Below are positions 38,601 to 46,440 of a stretch of DNA of 64,000 nucleotides, one piece after another. Within the stretch, counting starts at the first letter, position 1; every line of letters begins with the position of its first letter. The notes below the pieces were generated by a model. The model saw nothing but the letters and a program-made list of their open reading frames with translations. It ran no database searches and was not told the DNA's origin. Source of the stretch: Schumannella sp. 10F1B-5-1 (GTDB lineage Bacteria > Actinomycetota > Actinomycetes > Actinomycetales > Microbacteriaceae). The translations under genes were made by a program, and so were the position numbers. The stretch covers positions 248,001 to 312,000 of the forward strand of contig NZ_VHQH01000034.1 in assembly GCF_006517535.1 (NCBI RefSeq), given 5' to 3'.

Positions 38601-39351
38601 CCTGATGCTCTCGCTGCCCTACGCCTACGGCGAGCGCGAGATCGACTGGGCCGAGCAGGTGGTGGCCGCGCATCCCGACCGCAACGTGATCGTGTCGACG
38701 CACGAGCACCTCAGCCCGAAGCTGCAGGCCGAGCCGGCGCACCGCTCGACCGCGTCGCGCTGGGTGTCGCGCGCGGGCGAGCTGTGGGATCGCGTGATCG
38801 CGCCGAACCGCAACGTGGTCGCCGTGCTGTCGGGTCACTTCCACGGTCTCGGCCAGGTCGTCACCGAGGATGCCGGCGGCCTGCCCGGTCACGACGTGGT
38901 CGAGCTGCTGGCCGACTACCAGGAGTTCCGCACGCACACGGGGCAGCGCGCGACCGGCTTCCAGCGGCTGCTGCAGCTCGACCTGGCCTCGGGCACGATC
39001 GCGGTCGACACCTTCTCGACGCGGCTGAAGGCCACGGCGTCGTACCCCTACGACTACGAGCAGTTCCTGCCCGACACGGGCGCCGACACCTCGCCCTCGA
39101 ACGACCGACCCTGGAACGTCGTCGCGGCCGGGCTGCAGAACCGCTACCAGGCCGAGGACGACGAGTTCACGGCCCACGTGACCTTCCAGTACGCGAAGCG
39201 GGTCGCGACGAGCGGGCTCACCACGGCCGGCCCGACCACGGCCTCGGTCGCCGCCGGCGCCGGGTCACGCGACGCCAGTCGCACGCTCGGTCTGCTGCTG
39301 CGCGGTGGCGGCGGCGGGGCGGGCGCCGGGTCGAACGTCGGCGCGGGCTGA
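35635..39351 (+). CDS. secreted triple lamin-tail-domain calcineurin-like phosphoesterase
   Basis: 1238 residues. A signal peptide (about 1-32) is followed by an Ala/Ser/Gly-rich linker. Three lamin-tail-domain-like repeats start near residues 100, 276 and 477; each has a VLLNEL/VISEF/AISEIA strand, a V/FxELRN or FIEIANYG strand and a DxGGW/LDGW turn. A further linker leads to a metallophosphatase domain with D861 (VTDTQY), GDLVQN, GNHD (938-941) and GHFH (1067-1070). The end is Gly-rich. LTD domains commonly bring extracellular hydrolases to surfaces or nucleic acids. GTG 35635 is directly before the hydrophobic core. It is flanked by two inverted 79-bp elements and preceded by GTTCACC boxes, fitting a phosphate-scavenging role (inference). 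Confidence 0.83.
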   Translation: MLRLVLAALTATIILIGGVAAGVPATDPARAETGAAPSASASPGGANASSAAASGNAGGASTETSDGGAADAVPAGAGDDTSEGPEPGAGSRGVVAAPTTSVLLNELSNGSSRSSADGFVELRNWGASTVKLDGWKLYRCSVGGLRANDGAVEADLRGQTLEPGQILTISRIGLPGALHISQSYPRSGFGLWLEDPQGRVADRVGVYPNRPWMTTSECTGERNLPSTLDWSTDQSWQRRASTGDVSADWIAARSTVDAPNATAEPARDDSGIVISEFAPAGPAGGGDEVVELRNDGASTVDIGGWQLMRCSASGRLESGYRQATIAAGTTLAPGERWLAGGPGYERRDREPQPDARYRTGFADAGSGVLLRTSDDVLVDRVAMSQYGDSACQNGDDKLAAILDPVAGESWQRVEPEGDVGARAGAGASGSGSAAAATGWIIAPRTPGARTADAESSVYRAAAALQQTGVYAAKAADRGVAISEIANDPGAPVLPADLTQRNFIEIANYGRSTIDIGGWTLRRCMADGLRAPGVQSTVPAGTKLKPGATWTTAREGTAASSTAQASYGTTLSFLGTGVWLADADGERVDSVGIYGRNELDASIDTVSPCTKGLALTTYLVDRMRGQSFQRVAFTGSDADDFRAAAATPGERTALEADYREQTESRAADTATGSAPAPDTARAGAAGSTASTPAERPLAGSAATVLRAWAGASEGGRLTAAHADGETPIDPAAIGAGTAPSAGDAGYAYPYQRFELDADPAGGTTLRAGSRVGWSGATTGRNELQLSVWTGSAWRLLDAGTDPTASGADLALRGTLKAGDIRGGRVVLLVQDGPRTKAAIDGAIDGKLQHPDDYDLAISHVTDTQYLTDAYPDVYAQQLSWIADNAARRKIAFATHTGDLVQNWVDPDQGEQRARAEFARASAIQGILDRAGVPNSVLPGNHDSKRGIDYTLFDEFFGPDRYAAQPWYGGSIAPGDNAANYSLISAGGADFLMLSLPYAYGEREIDWAEQVVAAHPDRNVIVSTHEHLSPKLQAEPAHRSTASRWVSRAGELWDRVIAPNRNVVAVLSGHFHGLGQVVTEDAGGLPGHDVVELLADYQEFRTHTGQRATGFQRLLQLDLASGTIAVDTFSTRLKATASYPYDYEQFLPDTGADTSPSNDRPWNVVAAGLQNRYQAEDDEFTAHVTFQYAKRVATSGLTTAGPTTASVAAGAGSRDASRTLGLLLRGGGGGAGAGSNVGAG

Positions 39352-39379
39352 GCGCGCGCTCCGACCCGCGCATCCCGAA

Positions 39380-39458
39380 CCGTCTCAAGGAGTTGCTGTC
39401 ACTGGTGTGGATGATGAGCATCGTCAGCCCCACGAGTGACAGCAACTCCTTGAGACGG
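39380..39458. repeat. 79-bp palindromic element, copy 2
   Basis: Perfect 24-bp arms (39380-39403 and 39435-39458) surround a 31-nt loop that itself can partly pair. Its reverse complement aligns base for base with copy 1, so the two copies are inverted with respect to one another around the 1238-residue gene. Confidence 0.9.
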
Positions 39459-39507
39459 TTCGTCGAAGGGCCGCGGATGCCCGACGTCGACGGCTCGGCG
39501 GCGCGGC

Positions 39508-40557
39508 TCAGTAGCGCGGCACCGACGGGTCGACCGTCAGCGACCACGACTCGATGCCGCCGGTCAGGTGCCGGGCGGCGAAGCCCTGACGCCGCAGGAT
39601 CGTCAGCGCCTCATCCGATCGGATGCCGTGGTGGCAGTAGACGACCAGCGGCTTCGTCGCATCCAGCTCGCCCATGCGCAGCGTCAGCTCGCCGAACGGG
39701 ATCAGCAGCGAGCCCGGGATGCGCGCCAGCTCGGCCTCCTCGGGCTCGCGCACGTCGAGCAGCACCGGCCGCTCCTCGAGCAGGCCGAGGCTCTCGGGAG
39801 CGAGCAGCTGCGCCAGCTCGACCGCCGAGACGCCGAGGTCGTCGGGATGCTCGACCGGCGCCGTGGTCTCCTCGATCGAGCCCGGCCGCACGCCCGCGGC
39901 GCGGCTGAGCGCGCGGCGCTCGCCGACCGTGCCGGTCGGGTCGAGCAGCACGACCTCGCCGGCGCCCGAGCGGTCGCGCAGCAGCGTCAGTGCGAGCTCC
40001 GATGCCAGGGCGGCCGCGGCGGCGATCAGCGCGGGGGAGGGCTCGCCGAAACGGGTCACGGCGATGTCGTCGAGGGCGCCGGCGGCGGACTCGGCGTCGA
40101 CCGCATCGAGCGGGGGATGCGCATCCCGGTAGTCGAGCTCCGCCTCGTCCCAGCCGCTGCCGACCTCGCCGCCCCGCGCATCCGCGATCGCCCACACCAT
40201 CGGGATGCTGACCACCGCGGCGCCGTCGTTGCTCGCGTAGCGCGTGCCCGGGTCGTCGGAGGCGTCGACCACCAGGTCGGCGTCGAGCAGCAGGTCGAAG
40301 GTGCTGCCGGCCGCGAGGCGCCGTGGCACGCCGCGCACGACGGCGGTCGGGTGCAGCGTCGCGACGGCCGACGCGACCGCTCCGGCCACGATCTCGGCCC
40401 GCGAGACCCCGTCGTCGCGGGCGTCGTCGACGAGCTCGATCGTGCCCACGCCGGCCCCCGCGAGGATGCCGGCGACGCGCGAGCCGATCGCCCCGGCGCC
40501 GACGACGGTCACCGCGGAGGCGGCGAGGCGCTCCCGCTGCGACCGTGACGACTGCAT
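39508..40557 (-). CDS. ThiF/MoeB-like adenylyltransferase domain fused to rhodanese
   Basis: 349 residues. The N-terminal E1-like Rossmann domain has VVGAGAIGSRVAGILAGAG and DLVVDASDDPGTRY. The C-terminal rhodanese domain (about 250-349) has the active-site loop YCHHGIRSDE with the sulfur-carrying Cys and the ending GGIESWS. This is the domain order of MoeB/MoeZ. However, the E1 domain contains none of the usual cysteines: there is no catalytic Cys and neither CxxC zinc pair. It may therefore act only as a sulfurtransferase or a divergent activator. ATG 40557 is chosen for its proximity to the first strand, with CAGGAT 6 nt upstream on the minus strand. Confidence 0.8.
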   Translation of the reverse strand: MQSSRSQRERLAASAVTVVGAGAIGSRVAGILAGAGVGTIELVDDARDDGVSRAEIVAGAVASAVATLHPTAVVRGVPRRLAAGSTFDLLLDADLVVDASDDPGTRYASNDGAAVVSIPMVWAIADARGGEVGSGWDEAELDYRDAHPPLDAVDAESAAGALDDIAVTRFGEPSPALIAAAAALASELALTLLRDRSGAGEVVLLDPTGTVGERRALSRAAGVRPGSIEETTAPVEHPDDLGVSAVELAQLLAPESLGLLEERPVLLDVREPEEAELARIPGSLLIPFGELTLRMGELDATKPLVVYCHHGIRSDEALTILRRQGFAARHLTGGIESWSLTVDPSVPRY

Positions 40558-40682
40558 CCCTCGATCCTGGCACCCCGCATCCTGTGTCGCATCCGTGAGG
40601 CTCCACCTGAGAGTGCGCCCCGCGGGTCGGCCGCCTCGCCCGAGTCGAGCGATCCGCGGGTCGCGCTCAGCCGCGAGCACGG

Positions 40683-40695
40683 CACAATGGGGGAC
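40683..40695 (+). promoter_or_regulatory. leaderless -10 element for mtlD
   Basis: CACAAT (40683-40688) lies 7 nt before GTG 40696. Confidence 0.45.
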
Positions 40696-41826
40696 GTGAG
40701 CAGATCAGCGGTGCACTTCGGTGCCGGAAACATCGGCCGCGGCTTCGTGGCGCAGTTCCTGCACGAGAGCGGATACGAGGTCGTGTTCGCCGACGTCAAC
40801 GACGAGCTGATCGGCGCGCTGCAGGCGCAGCCCAGCTACCGCGTGCACGAGATCGGCGAGGGGGCCCGCGATCACGTCGTCGACGGCTACCGCGCGCTCA
40901 ACAGCCGCAGTCAGGAGTCCGACGTCGTCGCCGCGATCGCCGAGGCCGAGGTCGTCACGACCGCGGTGGGCGCGCGCATCCTGCCCTTCGTCGCCCCGGT
41001 CATCGCCCAGGGCCTCGCCCTGCGCGACCCCGATGCGCCGCCGCTCATCGTGATCGCCTGCGAGAACGCGATCGGCGGAACCGACATCCTCGCCGCCGAG
41101 GTGCGCAAGGCCACGGCCGCTGAGAACGCGATCTTCGCCAACTGCGCGATCGACCGCATCGTGCCCGAGCAGCACGGCGGGCTCGACGTGACGATCGAGT
41201 CGTTCCACGAGTGGGTCGTCGACCGCCGGCCGTTCCCGGGCGCGACGCCCGACATCCACGGCGTGACCTGGGTCGACGACCTCACGCCGTTCATCGAGCG
41301 CAAGCTCTACACCGTCAACACCGCGCACGCCGCGGCCGCCTATCACGGGCTCGACCGGGGCTGGACGCGCATCCGCGAAGCCCTCGCGACGCCCGAGCTG
41401 CAGGCCGAGGTGCGCGCCGTGCTCGCCGAGACCAAGGCCTTCCTCGTGGCGAAGCACGGCTTCAGCGACGAGGAGCAGCAGGCCTATATCGAGAAGACGC
41501 TCAAGCGCATCTCGAACCCCGAGCTGCCCGACACGTGCGAGCGCGTCGGGCGCGGTCCGCTGCGCAAGCTGAGCCGCCACGAGCGCTTCATCGGCCCCGC
41601 CGCCGAGCTGGCCGAGCGCGGGCTGCCCGCGTGGGACCTGCTCAACGCGGTCGGCGCCGCGCTGCGCTTCGACGTGCCGGAGGACGCGGAGAGCGTCGAG
41701 CTGCAGGCGCTGCTGGCCAGCGGCAAGCCGGCGGATGCGCTGGCCCGCGAGATCACCGACATCGAGCCGGGGCATGCGCTGTTCGACTCGCTCGTCGAGG
41801 TCGTGCAGCTGCGGCTGGACCGCTGA
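40696..41826 (+). CDS. mtlD: mannitol-1-phosphate 5-dehydrogenase
   Basis: About 376 residues of the polyol-specific long-chain dehydrogenase family. The NAD-binding loop is HFGAGNIGRGF, the central family motif is ACENAIGGTD, and the catalytic lysine segment is in IERKLYTVNTAHA. It interconverts mannitol-1-phosphate and fructose-6-phosphate. No mannitol PTS or regulator is nearby, so it is an orphan catabolic gene or serves mannitol synthesis. An ATG at 40687 is an alternative start; the GTG at 40696 is preferred because of the -10 box. Confidence 0.93.
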   Translation: MSRSAVHFGAGNIGRGFVAQFLHESGYEVVFADVNDELIGALQAQPSYRVHEIGEGARDHVVDGYRALNSRSQESDVVAAIAEAEVVTTAVGARILPFVAPVIAQGLALRDPDAPPLIVIACENAIGGTDILAAEVRKATAAENAIFANCAIDRIVPEQHGGLDVTIESFHEWVVDRRPFPGATPDIHGVTWVDDLTPFIERKLYTVNTAHAAAAYHGLDRGWTRIREALATPELQAEVRAVLAETKAFLVAKHGFSDEEQQAYIEKTLKRISNPELPDTCERVGRGPLRKLSRHERFIGPAAELAERGLPAWDLLNAVGAALRFDVPEDAESVELQALLASGKPADALAREITDIEPGHALFDSLVEVVQLRLDR

Positions 41827-41829
41827 GGC

Positions 41830-42402
41830 ATGGCGGAGCGCGACACCCGACACGACGACGCCGAGCTCGACGCTGACGCCGGGCTCGACGACGCGGCCGA
41901 TGCCGAGCTCGATGCCGCCCTCAGCTGGGAGGGCGACGACGACCTCGGGCGCACGACCTCGCTGACCGACCCGCGCTCGGCCGCGGCGACGCGGCGCCCG
42001 CGCTCGCTCAGCGCCGATGGCGCCGGCGGTGCCGGCGACGACGCGCACCTCGACGACGCCGACCTCGAGGCCGACCTGGCCGTCGTCGCCGACCGGCCCC
42101 GCCGCGATCCCGTGCGTCTGCTCGTCACCGGCGTCTTCGCCGTGATCTACCTCGCGCTCACGGTCGGCTGGATCCTGGTCGTGACCGAGTCGCTGCAGGC
42201 CGGGCTCTCGGTCGGGCAGTCGGGCTGGGTGGATGCGATCGCCAAGCTCAGCCAGTTCCTCGCCTTCATCGCGAGCGCGCTCTGGTTCGTCGCGGTCGTG
42301 CACCTGACCCGTGATTCGCGACTGCTCGTGAGGGTCGGCTGGTTCGCGCTCGGAACGCCGCTGCTGATGCCGTGGCCCTACGTGATGGGGTTCACGCTGT
42401 GA
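41830..42402 (+). CDS. hypothetical membrane protein with acidic N-terminus
   Basis: 190 residues. The first 95 are hydrophilic and acidic (Asp/Ala-rich, DADLEADLAVVAD). Then come three hydrophobic segments at about 97-117, 131-157 and 163-182. The gene starts 3 bp after mtlD and overlaps the next by 4 bp, so it is in the same operon. The family is not recognised. It and its downstream neighbour share the same plan (acidic tail plus hydrophobic core), as if paralogous or complex partners. Confidence 0.7.
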   Translation: MAERDTRHDDAELDADAGLDDAADAELDAALSWEGDDDLGRTTSLTDPRSAAATRRPRSLSADGAGGAGDDAHLDDADLEADLAVVADRPRRDPVRLLVTGVFAVIYLALTVGWILVVTESLQAGLSVGQSGWVDAIAKLSQFLAFIASALWFVAVVHLTRDSRLLVRVGWFALGTPLLMPWPYVMGFTL

Positions 42403-42884
42403 CGCGCGACGAGACCACGCCCGCCGACCGCGACGAGGCCGGCGACGACCTCCCCGAGGAGCTGCGCGACGCGATGCCCTTCGACGACGACGACGCGGCC
42501 GACGGCGCCGACGGCGCGACGACCGACGACGTGGAGCACGAGGCCGAGATCGACGGCACCCTGGTCCGCTCGCGCTTCGGCGTGGCCGACCTGATCGTCG
42601 CGATCGTGATCGGGTTCCTGTTCCTCGCGAGCGGCTACGCCGCCCTCGGCAACCTCGTCGGGCTGCCGCCGTACCTCGAGGCGATCGGCATCGCCAGCAT
42701 CCCGTGGGCCCCGCTGGTGGTGGCCGTCGTCGCGCCGGTCGTGCTCTTCGTGGCGGCGATCCTGGTCGGCCGTGGGCGTCCGAGCTTCGACCGCGCACTC
42801 ATCCTGATCGTCGCGCTCGCGCTGAATGCGGCGCTCGGTCAGTCGCTCGACTGGTTCACGCTGGCGGGCGTGCAGCTCAACTGA
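42399..42884 (+). CDS. hypothetical membrane protein with acidic N-terminus
   Basis: 161 residues. An acidic N-terminal part (1-55, DDDDAADGADGATTDD) precedes three hydrophobic segments (about 65-87, 97-124 and 132-150). GTG 42399 overlaps the stop of the upstream membrane protein. It is the last gene before the 74-bp repeat array. The function is unknown. Confidence 0.7.
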   Translation: MTRDETTPADRDEAGDDLPEELRDAMPFDDDDAADGADGATTDDVEHEAEIDGTLVRSRFGVADLIVAIVIGFLFLASGYAALGNLVGLPPYLEAIGIASIPWAPLVVAVVAPVVLFVAAILVGRGRPSFDRALILIVALALNAALGQSLDWFTLAGVQLN

Positions 42885-43179
42885 CTCGCTGCGCCGCGTC
42901 GTGCGCCGCGCAGCTCTGCGCACGGACGCCGTCGTGGGTGGCCACAGACGTTCGCGCGCGCCCGCGTGTCCCGTGCATCTCTGGCCACCCTCGCGCCGCC
43001 GCATCTCAAGGGTGGCCACGAACGCCCGCTCACGTCGGCGTGTCGCGTGCATTCGTGGCCACCCTCGACCCGGTGGCCCCCATGGGTGGCCACGAACGTC
43101 CGCTCGCCACGGCGCGTCGTGTGCGTCTCTGGCCACCCTCGGCGGCGTCGCGCGACCCAGGCCGCAGCCAGCGCCTGCC
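42885..43179. other. non-coding region with repeat array
   Basis: The ~295 bp between two convergent genes contains no convincing coding sequence. Most of it is the three-unit 74-bp array described separately. Confidence 0.7.
42936..43138. repeat. three 55-bp inverted-repeat units with 74-bp period
   Basis: Units at 42936-42990, 43010-43064 and 43084-43138 are each 55 bp, separated by 19-bp spacers that are not conserved, giving an exact 74-bp period. Each unit begins GGGTGGCCAC and ends TGGCCACCC, so each can fold into a hairpin with the palindrome TGGCCA in both arms. In unit 2 the arms pair over 11 bp. A GTGTC-type or CGTGC-like motif is shared near the middle-right. The array lies between convergent genes. 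Confidence 0.9.
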
Positions 43180-43572
43180 TCAGCCGAAGGCGGCGAAGAG
43201 CACGAGCGCGATCAGCACGATCTGCGCCACGAGCCGCGGCCAGAACGGGATCGCCGTGCGCCCGAAGCGGTCGGGATGCGCGGCCGCGTAGGCGTTCGCG
43301 GGGAACACCGCCACCAGGAAGATCACCAGCAGAACCCCGACCACCCAGCGCAGCCCCGGAACGAGCAGTCCGATGCCGCCGAGGATCTCGCACACCCCGG
43401 TCAGCACCACGAGCAGGTGCGGCGACGGCCAGCCGGGCCGGCGGAAGAACGGCGGGATCATCGCCCGCATCCCGCGCGCGACGGTTGGCACGAAATGCAG
43501 CACGCCCATGCCGACGAACAGCACGGCGAGCACGACCCGCAGCACGGCGGCGATCACCTCGAGCACGTCCAT
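43180..43572 (-). CDS. DoxX family membrane protein
   Basis: 130 residues with four TM helices. The typical DoxX signature is seen in VGMGVLHFVPTVARG, GVCEILGGIGLLVPG and VFPANAYAA. The family is found in redox or thiosulfate-related membrane complexes but is functionally poorly known. The PAP2 gene stops 10 bp downstream, and it lies divergent in content but co-directional. ATG 43572 gives the complete first helix. Confidence 0.88.
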   Translation of the reverse strand: MDVLEVIAAVLRVVLAVLFVGMGVLHFVPTVARGMRAMIPPFFRRPGWPSPHLLVVLTGVCEILGGIGLLVPGLRWVVGVLLVIFLVAVFPANAYAAAHPDRFGRTAIPFWPRLVAQIVLIALVLFAAFG

Positions 43573-43582
43573 CCCGTCGACC

Positions 43583-44542
43583 TCAGGCGACCCGGCTCAG
43601 GGCGCGGTCTCGCGAGGGGGAGCCGGAGATCGAGGTGCCGGCGATCGGGTCGCCGAGCGGGGTGGATGCGCGTCCCCGCGCCGACCCGTCGGACGCCCCG
43701 GCTCCCGTGCCCGCCGTCGCGGCAGGCCGCGTGACCGGCATCGCCCAGAGCAGCGCCGCCGGCGCGAGCAGCACGGCGGCCGCGACGAGCCCGTAGGCGA
43801 AGGCGCCCGTGACGATCGCCGAGTGGCTGATGTCGAGCGCGCGCACCGTGCCGCCCGCGGTCGCGACGATCGCCGCGACGCCGCCGAGCAGGGCCAGCGC
43901 GCCGCCGAGTCGCCGGGTGAGCCGGCGCGGCAGGCCGGGGGCGACGGGCGGCGCCGCGTGCGGCACGAGCGCGCCGATCGCGGTCAGCGAGGCGGCCAGC
44001 AGCACGCCGCCGAGCACGTCGCTCGGGCGGTGCCAGCCGAGGTGCACGAGCTGGATCGACACGGCGCCGAGCAGCACCGCCGACACCGGCGCGAGCACGA
44101 GGCGCACGAGGGCGGGGCTCACGAGCAGCAGGGCGAAGAGCACCGAGGCGACCGCGACGGCGTGGCCGCTCGGAAAGCTGTTGCTCGCATCCACCGCCAG
44201 GTTCGGGCGGTCGAGCAGCAGGTGCTTGAGCGCCTGGCCGAGCACGTTCGCGACGCCGATCACGCCGACGCCGACGATCGCGCCGATCACGCGGCGCTGC
44301 ACGAGCGCGACGAGCGCCACGACGGCGCAGGCTCCGAGCAGGGCCGGGATGCTGACCAGCGCCAGCAGCGGCGACGACTCCGAGTAGGCGGCGAGGTCGA
44401 GCACGCCCTGCTCCACGTGCTGGCCTCGGGTGGTCAGCACCGCGAGCGCGAAGACGCCGGCGAGTCCGCCGGCCGCCGCGAGCGCCACGACCGCCGCGCG
44501 CACGCGGCGCGCGGTGACGGGGGAGCGGCGGATCTCGGGCAC
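43583..44542 (-). CDS. PAP2-superfamily phosphatase
   Basis: 319-residue membrane protein with about eight hydrophobic segments. The three phosphatase motifs are present: KHLLLDRPN (motif 1), SFPSGH (motif 2) and LGWHRPSDVLGG (motif 3, catalytic His). It probably dephosphorylates a lipid phosphate such as undecaprenyl or phosphatidyl-glycerol phosphate at the outer membrane face. The C-terminal ~45 residues are an added Gly/Ser/Arg tail. GTG 44542 has TACCGT on the minus strand (44549-44554) 6 nt upstream, so it is leaderless. Confidence 0.87.
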   Translation of the reverse strand: MPEIRRSPVTARRVRAAVVALAAAGGLAGVFALAVLTTRGQHVEQGVLDLAAYSESSPLLALVSIPALLGACAVVALVALVQRRVIGAIVGVGVIGVANVLGQALKHLLLDRPNLAVDASNSFPSGHAVAVASVLFALLLVSPALVRLVLAPVSAVLLGAVSIQLVHLGWHRPSDVLGGVLLAASLTAIGALVPHAAPPVAPGLPRRLTRRLGGALALLGGVAAIVATAGGTVRALDISHSAIVTGAFAYGLVAAAVLLAPAALLWAMPVTRPAATAGTGAGASDGSARGRASTPLGDPIAGTSISGSPSRDRALSRVA

Positions 44543-44683
44543 GCCCCGACGGTACCCACGCCCGGTGGGAGGGAGCGGAAAGCGCACCGGCGCGCCTGCA
44601 CTAGGCTGGTCGCGCCCGGACAGCGCGCCATCGGCCGATTCTCGGGCCCTCTCCCCGTCGCCGCACCGAAAGCCGCTACGCCT

Positions 44684-46276
44684 GTGACCAAGCCGGTCGT
44701 CCTGATCGCCGAACAGCTCTCGCCCGCCACCGTCGACGCCCTCGGGCCCGACTTCGACGTCCGCAGCGTCGATGGCACCGATCGCCCCGCTCTGCTCTCC
44801 GCCATCGCGGACGCCGACGCGATCCTCATCCGCTCCGCGACCCAGGTCGACGCCGAGGCGATCGCCGCGTCCACGCGCCTGAAGGTCGTGGCCCGCGCCG
44901 GAGTCGGCCTCGACAACGTCGACATCAAGGCGGCCACGCAGGCCGGCGTGATGGTCGTCAACGCGCCGACCTCGAACATCATCAGCGCGGCCGAGCTGAC
45001 CGTGGGTCACATCCTGAGCCTCGCCCGTCACATCCCGGCCGCGCACGCGAGCCTCGCGGCCGGCGCCTGGAAGCGCTCGTCGTACACGGGGACCGAGCTC
45101 TATGAGAAGACGGTCGGCATCATCGGCCTCGGCCGCATCGGCGCGCTCATCACCGCGCGCCTGCAGGCCTTCGGCGTGAACGTGGTCGCCTACGACCCCT
45201 ACGTCACGGCGAACCGCGCGCAGCAGCTCGGCGTCACCCTGCTGAGCCTCGACGAGCTGCTCGAGCAGAGCGACTTCATCACGATCCACATGCCGAAGAC
45301 CCCCGAGACCACGGGGATGATCGGCACCGAGCAGCTCGCGAAGATGAAGTCGAGCGCCTACATCGTCAACGTCGCCCGCGGCGGCCTGATCGACGAGACC
45401 GCGCTGTTCGAGGCGCTGCAGGCGAACGTGATCGCCGGCGCCGGCCTCGACGTCTTCGTCAGCGAGCCCCCGAAGGACTCGCCGCTGCTGGCCCTGCCGA
45501 ACGTCGTCGTCACGCCGCACCTCGGCGCTTCGACCGACGAGGCGCAGGAGAAGGCCGGCGTCTCGGTCGCCCGCTCGGTGCGCCTCGCGCTCGGCGGCGA
45601 GCTGGTGCCGGATGCGGTCAACGTGGCCGGCGGTGTCATCGACCCCTACGTGCGCCCCGGCATCCCGCTGACCGAGAAGCTCGGCCAGGTCTTCGCCGGC
45701 CTCGCGGGCGGCGCCATCACGAGCGTCGACGTCGAGGTGCGCGGCGAGCTCGTCGACTTCGACGTGAGCGTGCTGAAGCTGGCCGCCCTCAAGGGCGTCT
45801 TCTCGAACGTCGTGACCGAGCAGGTCAGCTACGTCAACGCGCCGCTGCTCGCCGAGCAGCGCGGCGTCGCCGTGCGTCTGCTCACCGACCCCGAGAGCCC
45901 CGAGTACCGCAACCTGATCACCCTGCGCGGCGCGCTCGCCGACGGCACCCAGGTGTCGGTGTCGGGCACGCTGACCGGTCCGAAGCAGATCGAGAAGATC
46001 GTCGAGATCAACGGCTTCGACGTCGAGGTGCCGATGGCCGAGCACTTCATCGTCATGCTCTACACCGACCGCCCCGGCATCGTCGCGGTCTACGGTCGCG
46101 AGTTCGGCGAGGCCCAGATCAACATCGCGGGCATGCAGATCGCCCGCCAGCGCGCGGGCGGCCAGGCCCTCAGCGTGCTGACGGTCGACTCGCGCGCCGC
46201 GGAGGAGCTGCTCGCCAAGGTGAGCACGGCGATCGATGCGACCCTGCTGCGCGAGATCGACGTCGTGCTCGACTGA
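44684..46276 (+). CDS. serA: D-3-phosphoglycerate dehydrogenase
   Basis: 530 residues, the long actinobacterial form. N-terminal substrate and NAD domains (GLGRIGALITARL, HMPKTPETTGMIG, catalytic His in TPHLGASTDEA) are followed by the allosteric-substrate-binding domain (about 320-450) and a C-terminal ACT domain (IVMLYTDRPGIVAVYGREF) that binds serine. It starts the phosphorylated serine pathway. GTG 44684 is the first start giving the proper N-terminus. TAGGCT at 44602 is a possible -10 with a ~70-nt leader. Confidence 0.96.
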   Translation: MTKPVVLIAEQLSPATVDALGPDFDVRSVDGTDRPALLSAIADADAILIRSATQVDAEAIAASTRLKVVARAGVGLDNVDIKAATQAGVMVVNAPTSNIISAAELTVGHILSLARHIPAAHASLAAGAWKRSSYTGTELYEKTVGIIGLGRIGALITARLQAFGVNVVAYDPYVTANRAQQLGVTLLSLDELLEQSDFITIHMPKTPETTGMIGTEQLAKMKSSAYIVNVARGGLIDETALFEALQANVIAGAGLDVFVSEPPKDSPLLALPNVVVTPHLGASTDEAQEKAGVSVARSVRLALGGELVPDAVNVAGGVIDPYVRPGIPLTEKLGQVFAGLAGGAITSVDVEVRGELVDFDVSVLKLAALKGVFSNVVTEQVSYVNAPLLAEQRGVAVRLLTDPESPEYRNLITLRGALADGTQVSVSGTLTGPKQIEKIVEINGFDVEVPMAEHFIVMLYTDRPGIVAVYGREFGEAQINIAGMQIARQRAGGQALSVLTVDSRAAEELLAKVSTAIDATLLREIDVVLD

Positions 46277-46296
46277 CCTCGCGCATCCCGGCTTCC

Positions 46297-46324
46297 GGCC
46301 GCGTCGCCCTCGGGCGGCGCGGCC
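46297..46324 (+). terminator. hairpin after serA
   Basis: GGCCGCGTCGCC (46297-46308) pairs with GGCGGCGCGGCC (46313-46324) with one G-U pair and a 4-nt loop. There is no T run, as is usual in such GC-rich genomes. Confidence 0.5.
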
Positions 46325-46440
46325 GTCGTCGTCTCGGCACGCTCGGAACGGCGCATGGGGAGAGCTGCCCGGTGTGGAGTTCCCCTCGCGGTTCTAGGGT
46401 GGATGCGCGGCGCCGAGCGGCGGCGCGTGAGGAGCCTCCC

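Noticed and set aside
42936-43138. CRISPR array
   Set aside because: Three units only, the repeat is 55 bp and palindromic, spacers are 19 bp, and no cas gene is nearby.
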